The notes under the pieces are model-generated. The model did no database searches, had not been told where the DNA came from, and saw only the letters and a program-made list of their open reading frames with translations. From Asparagopsis taxiformis (lineage: Eukaryota > Rhodophyta > Florideophyceae > Bonnemaisoniales > Bonnemaisoniaceae): a stretch of DNA of 64,000 nucleotides. Both the position numbers and the translations under genes were made by a program. Positions 11,920-21,558 of this stretch are shown here, one piece after another. The stretch lies in NCBI GenBank assembly GCA_030407315.1, contig JALQPE010000104.1, positions 1 to 64,000 of the forward strand, read 5' to 3'. The stretch's first letter is position 1. Each line of letters begins with the position of its first letter.

Positions 11920-14586
11920 ATGGGAACAAAAGAACCACTTCCTAAAGACGTACGGGAACAAATGAGAGTCCACGCAGAGATCATTGTCTCTTCCCTTTCA
12001 AGATGTATGAAATGTGATTATGAGGTGAAATCTCATCCTGAGACGCCCCAGAATATCGCTGACGTTTCAGAACCCAACTTCAATTCTGGAAAACATACCG
12101 ATGACAAGCTCAGAAACCACAGGAATAACCGACTTCTTCCAGAGAAACCAAAACAATCTTTAGTGAGCCCAAGCAGATCAGCTACTTTGTTTCCTTCCAA
12201 ATCTGGATTTGTGCAATCAAATTTGCTACGATGGTTTGATTCTGCTTCCAAGAGTTCTGCTAGTTCTTGTGGAAACCACAATCGACAAGAATCAAATTCT
12301 CGCACGACCAATACATCGTACTCGCTGGAGACAGAATGTCCGCAACAAACTAACCTCCCATTCCGACAAGCTAAAACAGTCTCCGAAAACGCATCACCTT
12401 CTATGCTCAAGAAGCGAAAAACATACCAAAGTCAAGAACGGAGCAATAAATCAGGCAGAGAAAGCGAAATGAAAAAACGTAGGAAGAACATCGCTTCCAC
12501 AGTTTCAGTATCCCGCTTAGCAGGGAACAAGTGCTGTTCAAAAAAAAAGTGCTTCCAGAATGTTGACCTCATATTCCTCCAGAATGAAGCATTTCGGGTA
12601 TTGCAATGGGATCAAGAGAAACGACGTACCTATCTCCACAGCCTTCTTGAACCAAACTCGAATGTTTTCCACTTTTCAGGCATACCTGTCTGCTACAGGT
12701 TTCTAGAGCTATGTTTCAAGTTTTCAAGATCACTGCAAAGTTCTGTCAAGAGTAGGCGGGTTCTTTCTCTTCTATCCAATCCCAGGGATTTTAAATCAAA
12801 ACAGAGAGACGCAGTTGTTTGCTTTCTTGATAGGCTTTCGGAGTCTACAGGAGACAGAATGCCCGATAACAACGAGAGGCACTTGCCATTATTCCAAAAG
12901 AAGGCTGTTTACGAAATGTTTCGAAGTCAACACAAGATTCTTTACCCTAGCCAGAATGTACCATCTCTGAGCTATTTTTACTCTACATGGAAAACTTTTT
13001 GCAGTCATGTGAAAGTAAGACGCGTTCAGCGGTTTACCAAGTGCACAGAATGTGAATATATCCGGGATTCGCTGGCCAAGTTCGGGTCAGATCCCTCCAA
13101 AGCTGAACCATTGGTATCGAGAAGGAAAACTCACATCGAAATGGTTGCGAGAGAGAGAAGAGAGTACCAAAGTAAATGCGAGCAGGCTGCATTATTTCCA
13201 TCCCAGTTTACTTCAATGATTATCGATGGAGCGGACCAGTCTGGTTACGGTCTGCCCCATTTCACGGTGAACACCAAGGCAACAAATGGGCACAGTCTGA
13301 AAGTCAAACTGGTTGGTGTTCTAGAACACGGCGTAAGGAAACACCTTTCTCTGTATACGATGACATCAGAGTTTGAGACAGGTGCAAATCACATTATTGA
13401 ATGCTTGCACCGCACACTCCAGAGGAAGTCAACAGGATCGTCATTACAGGGTACACTCTACCTCCAGGTGGATAACTGTACCCGCGAAAACAAGAACCGA
13501 TTCTTATTCTGTTATTTAGAATCACTGGTTGCATGGGGAGTTTTCAAAGAAGTGTACATTTCCTTCCTTCCCGTCGGACATACTCACTCAGATATTGATC
13601 AAGCATTTAGTTGTACATCTCGTCGTTTGCGTTCGAACAATGCAGTAACGATGGAAGATCTCATGCACGAGTTGCGTCAATCATACACACCAGAGCCCTC
13701 AGTTTCTAGACTGCTTCACATCGCTAACTTCTCGGGGCTCTGTAAGGAGCAGAGTTCTATCAGTAACGTGGAAAATTTTTCAAAGTATCGCTACTTCCGG
13801 TTTTTCAGATGCAATCATCGTTCTGGTCGGACTATGACTGATTCTGGTCATGGAAAAATGTATTTCATAACTGCATGCGAGTGCAAAGTGTTTTGCAATG
13901 ACCAATGGGAGGAACTTCAGGCAAAACCAGCAGGTGTTCGAGGATTTACAATCCGTCCTCCTGATCTTTGCATGACCCCTGGAACGAAAACGTTTTCTCC
14001 TCCGAATAGAAAAGAGGTCTTGGAACGTCTGCGGTCTGAGGAGACTAGAATAAACAGTCCATCCAAATTACAGGAACTTTATGAGTTGACGGAACATGTA
14101 TACAATGAGAGAACTGAAACATTTCATTGGAATTTACAGGTTTGCTTCGAGTACAATGGCATATATCGCCCAAATGCCCGAAGTTTACAATGGAATGAAG
14201 ATCATGATGAAAGTGAGCAGCGCTTTGAAGACAATGATGAGCCGTTGAGTAATCTTAGCTATTCAATTAATCATTTTGTAGCTGTCAATGGTGAGGGTTG
14301 TACTGCGAAACAGCCATTCTGGTTGGGACAAATACTTGAATGCAAGAGAAATACAGGGGGTGTCATCAACACATTAATAGTGAGGTGGTATGAAGTTTGT
14401 GGATCAGGGAACGCATGGAACGGGAGATACTCACCAGCAACTCTGGTCAAGGGGAATTCAAGGAAAGAATGGAAGGGTCTCATATCGGTTGATTCTGTTA
14501 TAGCCGAATTTCCTTCACTAACAAACAAAAGACTTAGAGCTGGGGTAGAAAGAGAGATAAGATCCGGGCTTGCTTCGCTTCAGTGA
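11920..14586 (+). CDS. DDE/RNase H-fold transposase, DUF7869-like, with Tudor-like C-terminus (888 aa)
   Basis: Start chosen at the first ATG (11920). Residues 1-200 are Ser/Lys-rich and likely disordered with basic clusters. Residues 205-285 form a Cys-containing domain shared with the 404-aa neighbour. Near residue 375, CTEC is a C-x2-C that could bind zinc. The catalytic core shows D436 in MIIDGADQS, D518 in LQVDN followed by a conserved E-N-K-N, and a third cluster GHTHSDIDQAF (H554, H556, D558, D560). This spacing and the GHTH-x-DID-x-F signature are those of the DUF7869 family, an RNase H-like transposase/integrase domain common in algae, oomycetes and invertebrates. Residues 785-826 (HFVAV..PFWLGQI..LIVRWYE) look like a Tudor/BAH-type chromatin reader. 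The frame is uninterrupted and all acidic residues are present, so it may be active. It follows the methyltransferase in the same direction. Confidence 0.75.
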   Translation: MGTKEPLPKDVREQMRVHAEIIVSSLSRCMKCDYEVKSHPETPQNIADVSEPNFNSGKHTDDKLRNHRNNRLLPEKPKQSLVSPSRSATLFPSKSGFVQSNLLRWFDSASKSSASSCGNHNRQESNSRTTNTSYSLETECPQQTNLPFRQAKTVSENASPSMLKKRKTYQSQERSNKSGRESEMKKRRKNIASTVSVSRLAGNKCCSKKKCFQNVDLIFLQNEAFRVLQWDQEKRRTYLHSLLEPNSNVFHFSGIPVCYRFLELCFKFSRSLQSSVKSRRVLSLLSNPRDFKSKQRDAVVCFLDRLSESTGDRMPDNNERHLPLFQKKAVYEMFRSQHKILYPSQNVPSLSYFYSTWKTFCSHVKVRRVQRFTKCTECEYIRDSLAKFGSDPSKAEPLVSRRKTHIEMVARERREYQSKCEQAALFPSQFTSMIIDGADQSGYGLPHFTVNTKATNGHSLKVKLVGVLEHGVRKHLSLYTMTSEFETGANHIIECLHRTLQRKSTGSSLQGTLYLQVDNCTRENKNRFLFCYLESLVAWGVFKEVYISFLPVGHTHSDIDQAFSCTSRRLRSNNAVTMEDLMHELRQSYTPEPSVSRLLHIANFSGLCKEQSSISNVENFSKYRYFRFFRCNHRSGRTMTDSGHGKMYFITACECKVFCNDQWEELQAKPAGVRGFTIRPPDLCMTPGTKTFSPPNRKEVLERLRSEETRINSPSKLQELYELTEHVYNERTETFHWNLQVCFEYNGIYRPNARSLQWNEDHDESEQRFEDNDEPLSNLSYSINHFVAVNGEGCTAKQPFWLGQILECKRNTGGVINTLIVRWYEVCGSGNAWNGRYSPATLVKGNSRKEWKGLISVDSVIAEFPSLTNKRLRAGVEREIRSGLASLQ

Positions 14587-14613
14587 TATTTTGTTAAAAG
14601 TTTACTACGCCTC

Positions 14614-16776
14614 TTGCCATTCAACCAAAAATTTATCAGAACAGTAGATCAATCAACTTATTCTCATTCAGATATAGTCAGTCAACTTGGAGTAGTAATT
14701 TTGTATTCAATCATTTTTGAAAATTTAAAATTCTGTTCCAAAAAGTACATTCTGTTACCACTCAAATCAGTGTTGAATGTCGAACATGAGCCTGCTTCGC
14801 ATGGCATCCGCCGCCGTTCACAGCGACTTCGCTCGACGGGGAGCACACGCCTCGAGGAAGAAGAGCCGGTTGTGGTACAACAATCCGCCGGGGAAGAAGA
14901 GCAGGCCGTTGTTGATAAACCCACCGATCAACAACAAGCCACTGCTTCCGGTGATGAGGTTGACGAAGACTCCGCCCGTTCCCCCGATTCTGCCGTTGAG
15001 ATTGTCCCCCAAGATAACCAACGTGCTGGTGCGACTCCCTCCAACCAAGAATCTGTCCATACCGCTTCGGACGAGGAAGACAAACAGGGTGCAGACGAGG
15101 GCCAAGTCGAAAGCAAGGGGGTCCGCGAAGTGACAATTACATTCACTGTTCCGGAAGGAGTGGAAGTCGATGAAGACGGTTACATCGTTCGTGACTCTCC
15201 TTCTGAAGACGACCTCCTCTTCGACGACCGTATGCCGTCTCTTCCTGACGATTTCGAAGACCGAGCCGAAGGGCATCATCTGGCGCAGCGTCCCGCGGAT
15301 GTCATCGCATCGGTGAGGGTTGGCTGTCTGCCCCCGATTGAGCTCAGGTTGTTATTGGAGAGTGTGGAAATCGATGAGGAGGGCAGAGAGGTGAGGTATT
15401 TGAAGCAAGTGGCGATGGACCCTGTGTTTGAGGGGCTGCATATTCCGGAAGAACATCGGGCTCGTGTGCTATTCGAAATCGATCACGTCTATCCGATGTT
15501 CTTCGCAGCGTGGAAGATGGCTGCCAAGGCGATGTGTGAGCCTACATCGACGTTTCTACCCTCGAGGCTGGACTTCGCTCAGGTTGCGCGAATGTCTACA
15601 AGCTGGAAGGATTCGTATGAGGCCGGCACTGGTATGGCGTACTTCCACAATTGCCGAACGGAAATCAACGAGCGAGGGTATACGGTGATGCACAATTTCG
15701 CGGATGTAAGCTACCTAGATGCGTCGGACAAGTTCCCATTTGACTTGGGTCTCATGGAAGAAATTCCTAACCAGGAATTGTTTCGGTACTTTTTGGGAAC
15801 GTGGGAGGGGGAGCAGGTGCACAAGGACCCTGGGAACCGGCAGCTGTGGAGTCCCATTGTCAATACGGGGGACGATGAAACAGACGAGAAGAACCGGAAT
15901 GAGGGGAGGGCTCGCTTCACGTCTACGCGCCACTGCCTGGTTGACTATGCCGAGAACGATGAGACGCATATCGACCGGTTCAAGTTTGTGACGCGGCGAG
16001 CCCTGCTGGATGTGTGGTTGGGAATCCTTGTCCGGCTGATAGGGCTGGAGGAGTGCGGTTTACCGGGAGAAAAACTTGTCATGCCGGCATCTGGGGGACG
16101 GTTTTTGATAACGGGAAAGGGGTGTCCTCGGCAGGTCCCACACAATGATTTCCCTGTTCCTCCTCGCGACCGCAAATATCAACTTCCGGGTTACTTTGTT
16201 ATTGCCAACGGAGATGACCCATTCCCTATCTGGGTGTGTCCAGGGTCCCACAAGTACGTCTTTTCCAAAGCGCTGGAATTAGATATGTACGCCAAGACGA
16301 TGAAGCTGAAGAAGGTAATCGTTCCGCCACGTTCAGTCTTCATCGGTCACGGCCATGTACAACATGCCGGGGCAGGGCATGTCGACAGAGTTGTGTCACA
16401 CACGACAACGAGGTATCACACGTATTTCAGGAATGCGTCGTATCCGATTCCCGACAATGTTTCGTTTGGTTTCATCAGGCGGTTGGGATTCGAAGAAGAA
16501 GTCATCGCCAATGCTCCGCGCCGGTCTGCAAGGCAAAGTCAACCGGCACCTGTCAATGTTCGCCACAAGACAGTTGTTCCCATCCCGGTCAAGAAAGATG
16601 GTAGGCCGAAGACAGGGCAGCTCCGAATGATGCGGATGAAGACGACAGAACCTCGCAAGGATGTAATGCACACACCGAGTGTGGCCCCGGTAGTGCCTCT
16701 TCTGCCGGGACAACCTGGATATCTAGTTCACTATCATAGTGAGGACGAAGAGGAAGAACAGTTTTCCGACGGCTAG
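14614..16776 (+). CDS. 2-oxoglutarate/Fe(II) dioxygenase, PhyH-like (up to 720 aa)
   Basis: The open frame runs from 14614, but no ATG lies before residue ~205. The real start is therefore upstream through an intron or lies in a short 5' exon; codons from ~14770 look coding. Order: a basic patch (RRRSQRL), a long acidic/Ser stretch (~80-230), then a globular domain. H510-N-D512 gives the HxD iron triad start, H584 (QHAGAGH) is the distal His, and a downstream R in TTRYHTYF fits the 2OG-binding Arg. This order, H-x-D then H then R within ~90 residues, is the phytanoyl-CoA-hydroxylase/TET-JBP-like jelly roll. The C-terminus is basic and contains GRPK, a weak AT-hook-like core. DNA modification or demethylation would fit its neighbours, but small-molecule hydroxylation is equally possible. 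Its coding GC content is higher than that of the methyltransferase and transposase, so it may be an unrelated gene. Confidence 0.6.
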   Translation: MPFNQKFIRTVDQSTYSHSDIVSQLGVVILYSIIFENLKFCSKKYILLPLKSVLNVEHEPASHGIRRRSQRLRSTGSTRLEEEEPVVVQQSAGEEEQAVVDKPTDQQQATASGDEVDEDSARSPDSAVEIVPQDNQRAGATPSNQESVHTASDEEDKQGADEGQVESKGVREVTITFTVPEGVEVDEDGYIVRDSPSEDDLLFDDRMPSLPDDFEDRAEGHHLAQRPADVIASVRVGCLPPIELRLLLESVEIDEEGREVRYLKQVAMDPVFEGLHIPEEHRARVLFEIDHVYPMFFAAWKMAAKAMCEPTSTFLPSRLDFAQVARMSTSWKDSYEAGTGMAYFHNCRTEINERGYTVMHNFADVSYLDASDKFPFDLGLMEEIPNQELFRYFLGTWEGEQVHKDPGNRQLWSPIVNTGDDETDEKNRNEGRARFTSTRHCLVDYAENDETHIDRFKFVTRRALLDVWLGILVRLIGLEECGLPGEKLVMPASGGRFLITGKGCPRQVPHNDFPVPPRDRKYQLPGYFVIANGDDPFPIWVCPGSHKYVFSKALELDMYAKTMKLKKVIVPPRSVFIGHGHVQHAGAGHVDRVVSHTTTRYHTYFRNASYPIPDNVSFGFIRRLGFEEEVIANAPRRSARQSQPAPVNVRHKTVVPIPVKKDGRPKTGQLRMMRMKTTEPRKDVMHTPSVAPVVPLLPGQPGYLVHYHSEDEEEEQFSDG

Positions 16777-17039
16777 ATATCTTAACAACAACTACTTTAG
16801 CAAACAATTATCGAGAATATAATCATCTCCTTTATCACTTTCAATCTATGAACCTACTATAATGCACTTCCGTTCCATGCTTTCAAACTAGATTGTCCAT
16901 TCCCTAGTGGGTTGGAGCATGATTCCAGGACGATTCCCTCACATCTCTAGACTCGATGGTCTATGCTAGAAATAGCAGAACAATTGGGTTTATACGTGCT
17001 TCATCGCCAACTTGCTTCTGGTAATGGCTGGACGTGCAC

Positions 17040-18966
17040 GATACACGATCACCTGAAATGGACGTCCGGTGGATGTCCAACTCAGATGCATTCCTGGCCG
17101 GCCCAGAAATTCTACAATTTCGGGCACAAAAAAATATTGCAAAAAACATCGATTTGGGCGGTCGATTGTGCCGTACGGCACACCCCCATCTCAAAAACAT
17201 GTTCACATGTGCATGTTTTTGAGAATAGCCCAAATTTTAATTCAAATCAGGGTGTCTAATTTGGCCACAACGGCCCCAGGCACCGGAACCGCCGCCCCGA
17301 GCGGGGTCATCACTGGCTTCTGTAAGCACTAACTGTAAGGCTAAATGGCGCCTAACGATGGGTCGATTCCAGGCTTCAAGCCTAAGTTATGCTAGGGTGA
17401 CATCGTTTCCCCTGTTCCATCATGGTCCTGCCTTACTCCTCCACGACAAACACTACTCACCCATCACGTTACTCGTATTCCGTGCACTTTGTATGAGTAG
17501 TGAACTCGCCTGCTTAGTTGCTGCAATGCGTGGATGTAGGCAGCACACGACCAACCTGAAATGGACGTCCGGTGGATGTCCATCTCAGATGCACTGCTGG
17601 CCAGCCCAGAAATTCTACAATTTCGGGCACAAAAAATCTTGCAAAAATCAACGATTTGGGCGGGTCGATTGTGCCGTACGGCACACCCCCATCTCAAAAA
17701 CATGTTCACATGTGCATGTTTTTGAGAATAGCCCAAATTTTAATTCAAATCAGGGTGTCTAATTTGGCCACAACGGCCCCAGGCACCGGCCACCGGCCCC
17801 GATCGGGGCTATCACTGGCTTCTATTAGCACCAACTGTAAGCCAAAATCGCGTCTCACGAAGGGTCGATTTCAGGCTCAATACGCCAGGGACAGGTCTTG
17901 GTCCTTGTTCCATCATGGTCCCGCCCCGCTCTCTCACGACCAACCTGAAATGGACGTCCGGTGGATGTCCAGCTCGATTGCATTGCTGGCCAGCCCAGAA
18001 ATTCTAAAATTTCGGGCACAGAAAAATATTGCAAAAAACATCGATTTGGGCTGTCGATTGTGCCGTACGGCACACCCCCATCTCAAAAACATGTTCACAT
18101 GTGCATGTTTTTGAGAATAGCCCAAATTTTAATTCAAATCAGGGTGTCTAATTTGGCCACAACGGCCCCAGGAACCGACCGCCGCCCCGAGCGGGGTCAT
18201 CACTGGCTTCTGTAAGCACTAACTGTGAGGCTAAATGGCGCCGAAAGATGGGTCGATTCCAGGCTTCAAGCCTAAGTTATGCTAGGTACGCATCTTCTTC
18301 CGTGTTTCATAATGGTCCCGCCTTACTCCCTCAACACAAACACTACTCACCTATCACGTTACTCATATTCCGTGTACTTTGTATTAGTAGTGAACCCGCT
18401 GGCTTAGTTTCTGCAATGCGTGGATGTAGGCAGCACACGACCAACCTGAAATGGACGTCCGGTGGATGTCCAGCTCAGATGCACTGCTGGCCAGCCCAGA
18501 AATTCTAAAATTTCGGGCACAAAAAATCTTGCAAAAATCAACGATTTGGGCGGTCGATTGTGCCGTACGGCACACCCCCATCTCAAAAACATGTTCACAT
18601 GTGCATGTTTTTGAGAATAGCCCAAATTTTAATTCAAATCAGGGTGTCTAATTTGGCCACAACGGCCCCAGGAACCGACCGCCGGCCCCGATCGGGGGCT
18701 ATCACTGGCGTCTGTAAGCACCAACTGTAAGCCGGAGCCGGCTGCCGCCCCGATCGGGGCTATCACTGGCTTCTATTAGCACCAACTGTAAGCCAAAATC
18801 GCGTCTCACGAAGGGTCGATTTCAGGCTCAACACGTCAGGGAAAGGTCTTGGTCCTTGTTTCATCATGGTCCCGCCCCACCCTCTCGCGACCAACCTGAA
18901 ATGGACGTCCGGTGGATGTCCAGCTCGATTGCATTGCTGGCCAGCCCAGAAATTCTAAAATTTCCG
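17040..18966 (+). repeat. Array of a structured hairpin repeat (4 full copies, 1 truncated)
   Basis: Five same-strand copies begin with a near-palindromic GGACGTCCGGTGGATGTCC. Four continue through a conserved core at 17152-17235, 17654-17738, 18044-18127 and 18544-18627; the fifth (18896-18966) ends inside the first hairpin. In the core, ATTTGGGC pairs with GCCCAAAT about 70 bases later. Between them lie a perfect 16-bp palindrome (TGTGCCGTACGGCACA) and a 12-bp-stem hairpin (CTCAAAAACATG / CATGTTTTTGAG). Copies alternate in spacing (~500 and ~390 bp), giving a ~890-bp higher-order tandem. No coding potential is seen. Confidence 0.85.
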
Positions 18967-20295
18967 AAAAATCAATTTGGTGGCCCAGCATCTCCTGTGC
19001 CGAAAATTCCCGCACTCAGTTCTGATATACGTCTAGACGTGTTTCCCACTTGTACGCATCAGGGAAGGCGTCACGGAAGGTTGACACTACGCTACTTGTG
19101 TACCGCGTCGTCTGAAATAGCGAGTAGTGTTTGTTGTATAGTTGTGGAGTATGCGTCTAGTGGTTTGTAAAGCTTGCAGAACGGGATAGGGATGTGGGTG
19201 GCCCTATTTTATGAATACATGAGTACCAATATTCAGGGTTGACAAAGCGGAAAGGCATAGGCTCATACATGTTTGAGATTGCATAGTAGAGAAAATATTT
19301 TCATCGAAATTTACATGGAGCTGATGGAGGTTTTAAGGATGAGGTATGAGAGGAAGAAAATTCTTCTGTGGTATGAGGATGTGTTCTGTGGGGGGATGGA
19401 ATCTTGGGATGGTACAGGGGGAGGTGGAAATGTACGGAGTGCGGGTTTAGAATGGATTGTGATTCGGAGAGGAGTGCCGACAAGCATATTATGGGGATTG
19501 GGGAGACGCTGCGGGGTGTTGGGGTAGTGAGGGCGGAGGAGGTGTTTAGGTGGGACCGTAGGAGGGTGCGGTTGAAGGCGCCGAGAGGAGGGGTTTTTAG
19601 GAAAGTGAGGAGAAAGAAGGGGAGGGGGTGGCGTCTGTTCTGGCTGTGGTGAGTGGGGATGTGATGGAGAAGAAGGGGGTTATTGTATTTGGGGAGGGAG
19701 GGGAGTGGGAGGAAGGGTGCGAAGTGGGGGGTTGATATGTGTTTCAGAGCGGGGAGGTTTCTGGGGATACGGCGGGGGAGCCACCCCGCAGTGCGGGAGC
19801 GTGGGCCGGTGGTGGTGGTGTATACGGTATCGAAGATGCGGATGGCGTGGGGGCATGGAGCAGCTGAGGGAGGGAGGGGTGGAGCAGGTCGGGTACGGGA
19901 TGGGGAGTGAGAGGTTTTGGAAGAGTAAGCTGCAGGGGAAGTTTGTGTAGAGGGCGAAGGAGAGGGGTTGAGGGTAGAGGAGAGAGGGTACTGAAGAACA
20001 ATACGTTTCAAAGGTGATGGGGGAGAGCATGGTCGAGGAGATAGGTGGTGTTTTGCCCTATTCTGAGGTAGTATGAGGACTGGTTATACGAAATCTGTAC
20101 GGTAGAGCAGAAAATTAGGTATGGAATGGAGGTGTGCACCGTGGAAGCGGGGATAGGTATCTGAAAATGCGTGCTAGAGTGGTATTGGGGGTGTTTGAGG
20201 TACAGTACGGGGGAGGTGAGCACCAACAGGAAGGGGGTGTGAGCGAGAGGATGAAAAAATTAAAGACGAAATTGGAGTCGACCGACAAGGAAAAA
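18967..20295. other. Purine/G-rich stretch, no supported gene
   Basis: From about 19310 to 20000 the plus strand is strongly G- and purine-rich, with runs such as GGGAGG and GTGGGG. The long proline/serine-rich minus-strand frame here (20011-19301) is what such skew produces and is not supported as a gene. I see no repeat unit. Confidence 0.5.
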
Positions 20296-20620
20296 TAGAG
20301 TGGTCGCCGTGATGGATGCGGACATCCATGTCGAGCACGGCGGCAGAAATTTCTGGGGTCGAAATTTTTGAATTTCTGAACCGGCGCCCGTCCTAGGTGG
20401 ACATAGACATGGCGGAAGTCCATCCCGAGGGGGACATCCGTGGTACTAGAAACAATGAATGTCGCCCTAGTAATACTAGACGTACTAGACCGCATGGACG
20501 TCCGGTTCTAGGCGGACATCCAAAAATACTGGAGAACATGGACGTCCGCCTAGTAATACTAGGTGTACTAGAGGTTGTGGACGTCCGCGTCCATTTCCGA
20601 GAACACAGACGCACGGAACG
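20296..20620. mobile_element. Right-hand end of an unidentified element (GGACGTCCGC subterminal repeats)
   Basis: The last ~330 bases before the antisense retroelement ORF contain repeated TGGACGTCCGC and CTAGTA(A/T)TACTAG words. They end in TTCCGAGAACACAGACG. The same end (TTCCGAAAACACAGACG) abuts a different retroelement copy at 31353. Read from the minus strand, both junctions start CGTCTGTGTT. The element body and its other end were not found. The element cuts the antisense ORF of copy C. Confidence 0.5.
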
Positions 20621-21360
20621 CCGCCGTCAAGTAAGAAGCCCGCACTGGGCGCCGCGGCCCACGGATCGACTCGCGCAAATTCGTCGCGACGCATCACGCG
20701 CAACCGGGCCAGGTGGCGTACGAGTCGTTCGTCGGCTTCGTCCTCGAGAAAATACGCGTCGCACGGTAAGTTCGCGGGGACCGCCAAATCGCATGACGCC
20801 GATTCGCGCCGCGCGTCCCACACCGCTTGCGCGTCCTTGTGGCCGGGTAACACGGCATAGCGCGATACGTCAGCGATGCGCGTCCATTGAAAGCGCTGCG
20901 GGAAGAAGTGGCGACGGCCCAACTCCGCCCACGTCGGCATAGGGCGTGGCATAAATCGGAACGCGATCGGGTCGTCGTAGCGCGCGCGCGGAATCGACTC
21001 GGGAGCGTCTTGCGCGGCCGACGGAAGCGAAACGGACGCAGGCGCAGGAACCGAACGAAGCGGGATGCCGCTCCCAGAACGCGCAGCTGACGCAGAAGTT
21101 GGAGTCGCGGTCGCATCTACCGTAGCGACAACGTCAGACGATGCGACGACGCCACTGCCGCCACGGCCGCTCGCGGTTACGGGTACGGTTGACGAGGATG
21201 CCTGCGCCATGGACATGTAATAGGGACTCTCCGGGCTTGAAAGAGAAGGAAACGCGATACGCGCAGGGCGAGGAGACGCGTTCGTGGGCGTCGACGGTTC
21301 GTCGCGAGGCGCAGCGCCGACGCGAAGCCAACTCGGCAGAGCGTTATTATCGCGCGACAT
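20621..21360 (-). CDS. Antisense ORF of retrotransposon copy C, N-terminal part
   Basis: The frame starts at ATG 21358-21360 and runs antisense to the retroelement, whose polypurine tract and plus-strand 3' LTR lie immediately to the right. About 246 residues are retroelement-derived. They begin with a Ser/Thr/Pro/Ala-rich region, then a more globular part rich in Arg, Trp and Phe (for example RPMPTWAELGRRHFFPQ). The frame then reads into a foreign element at ~20620. The codons share the CG-rich bias of gag and pol. I do not recognise the fold. Its C-terminal partner may be the antisense coiled-coil frame seen in copy B (61701-62352 and 48086-48350). Confidence 0.5.
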
Positions 21361-21540
21361 TACGAAGCGCGAGTGCGTGTAGCGTTAACGGAGCGAGCGC
21401 GCGCGGAATGGAGACAGAAGGATGGAAGAGAAGCAGAAGGATGCAGAAGGATGGAAGAGAAGCAGAAGATTGGAAGAGGAGAAGAAAACAGAAGAGAGCT
21501 GAAGGTGTGCACGAGAACGTTACGCGCGAGGACGCGCTGT

Positions 21541-21558
21541 GGAGTTAGTCGGGGGGAG
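21541..21558 (+). other. Polypurine tract next to the 3' LTR
   Basis: A GGGGGGAG run ends exactly one base before the LTR's TG terminus. This is the expected position of the plus-strand primer for LTR retrotransposons. It marks 21559-22314 as a 3' LTR. Confidence 0.55.

Larger units (their letters stand above)
5650..14770. mobile_element. Candidate DNA transposon carrying a DNA methyltransferase
   Basis: The interval holds three long intact reading frames: a 404-aa core-less transposase relative (minus), a ParB-methyltransferase (plus) and a DDE transposase (plus). All three are similarly AT-rich by eye, unlike the GC-rich retroelement DNA further right. The left edge abuts a broken NB-ARC-like fragment, suggesting insertion or rearrangement there. 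I compared sequence near 5600-5750 with 14590-14770 and 16777-16960 by eye and found no inverted terminal repeat, so the boundaries are approximate. The locus could also be two adjacent elements, because the 404-aa gene is convergent-opposed to the transposase and clearly paralogous to it. Confidence 0.45.

Noticed and set aside
7992..14586. Bacterial or phage contamination as source of the methyltransferase
   Set aside because: The same contig continues through eukaryotic retrotransposons, and the neighbouring transposase with a Tudor-like end is of eukaryotic type; there are no bacterial operon spacings or ribosome-binding sites. A final exclusion needs read mapping.
19301..20011. Long proline/serine-rich minus-strand ORF
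   Set aside because: It is explained by the purine-rich plus strand removing stop codons; it has no motif and no complex composition.
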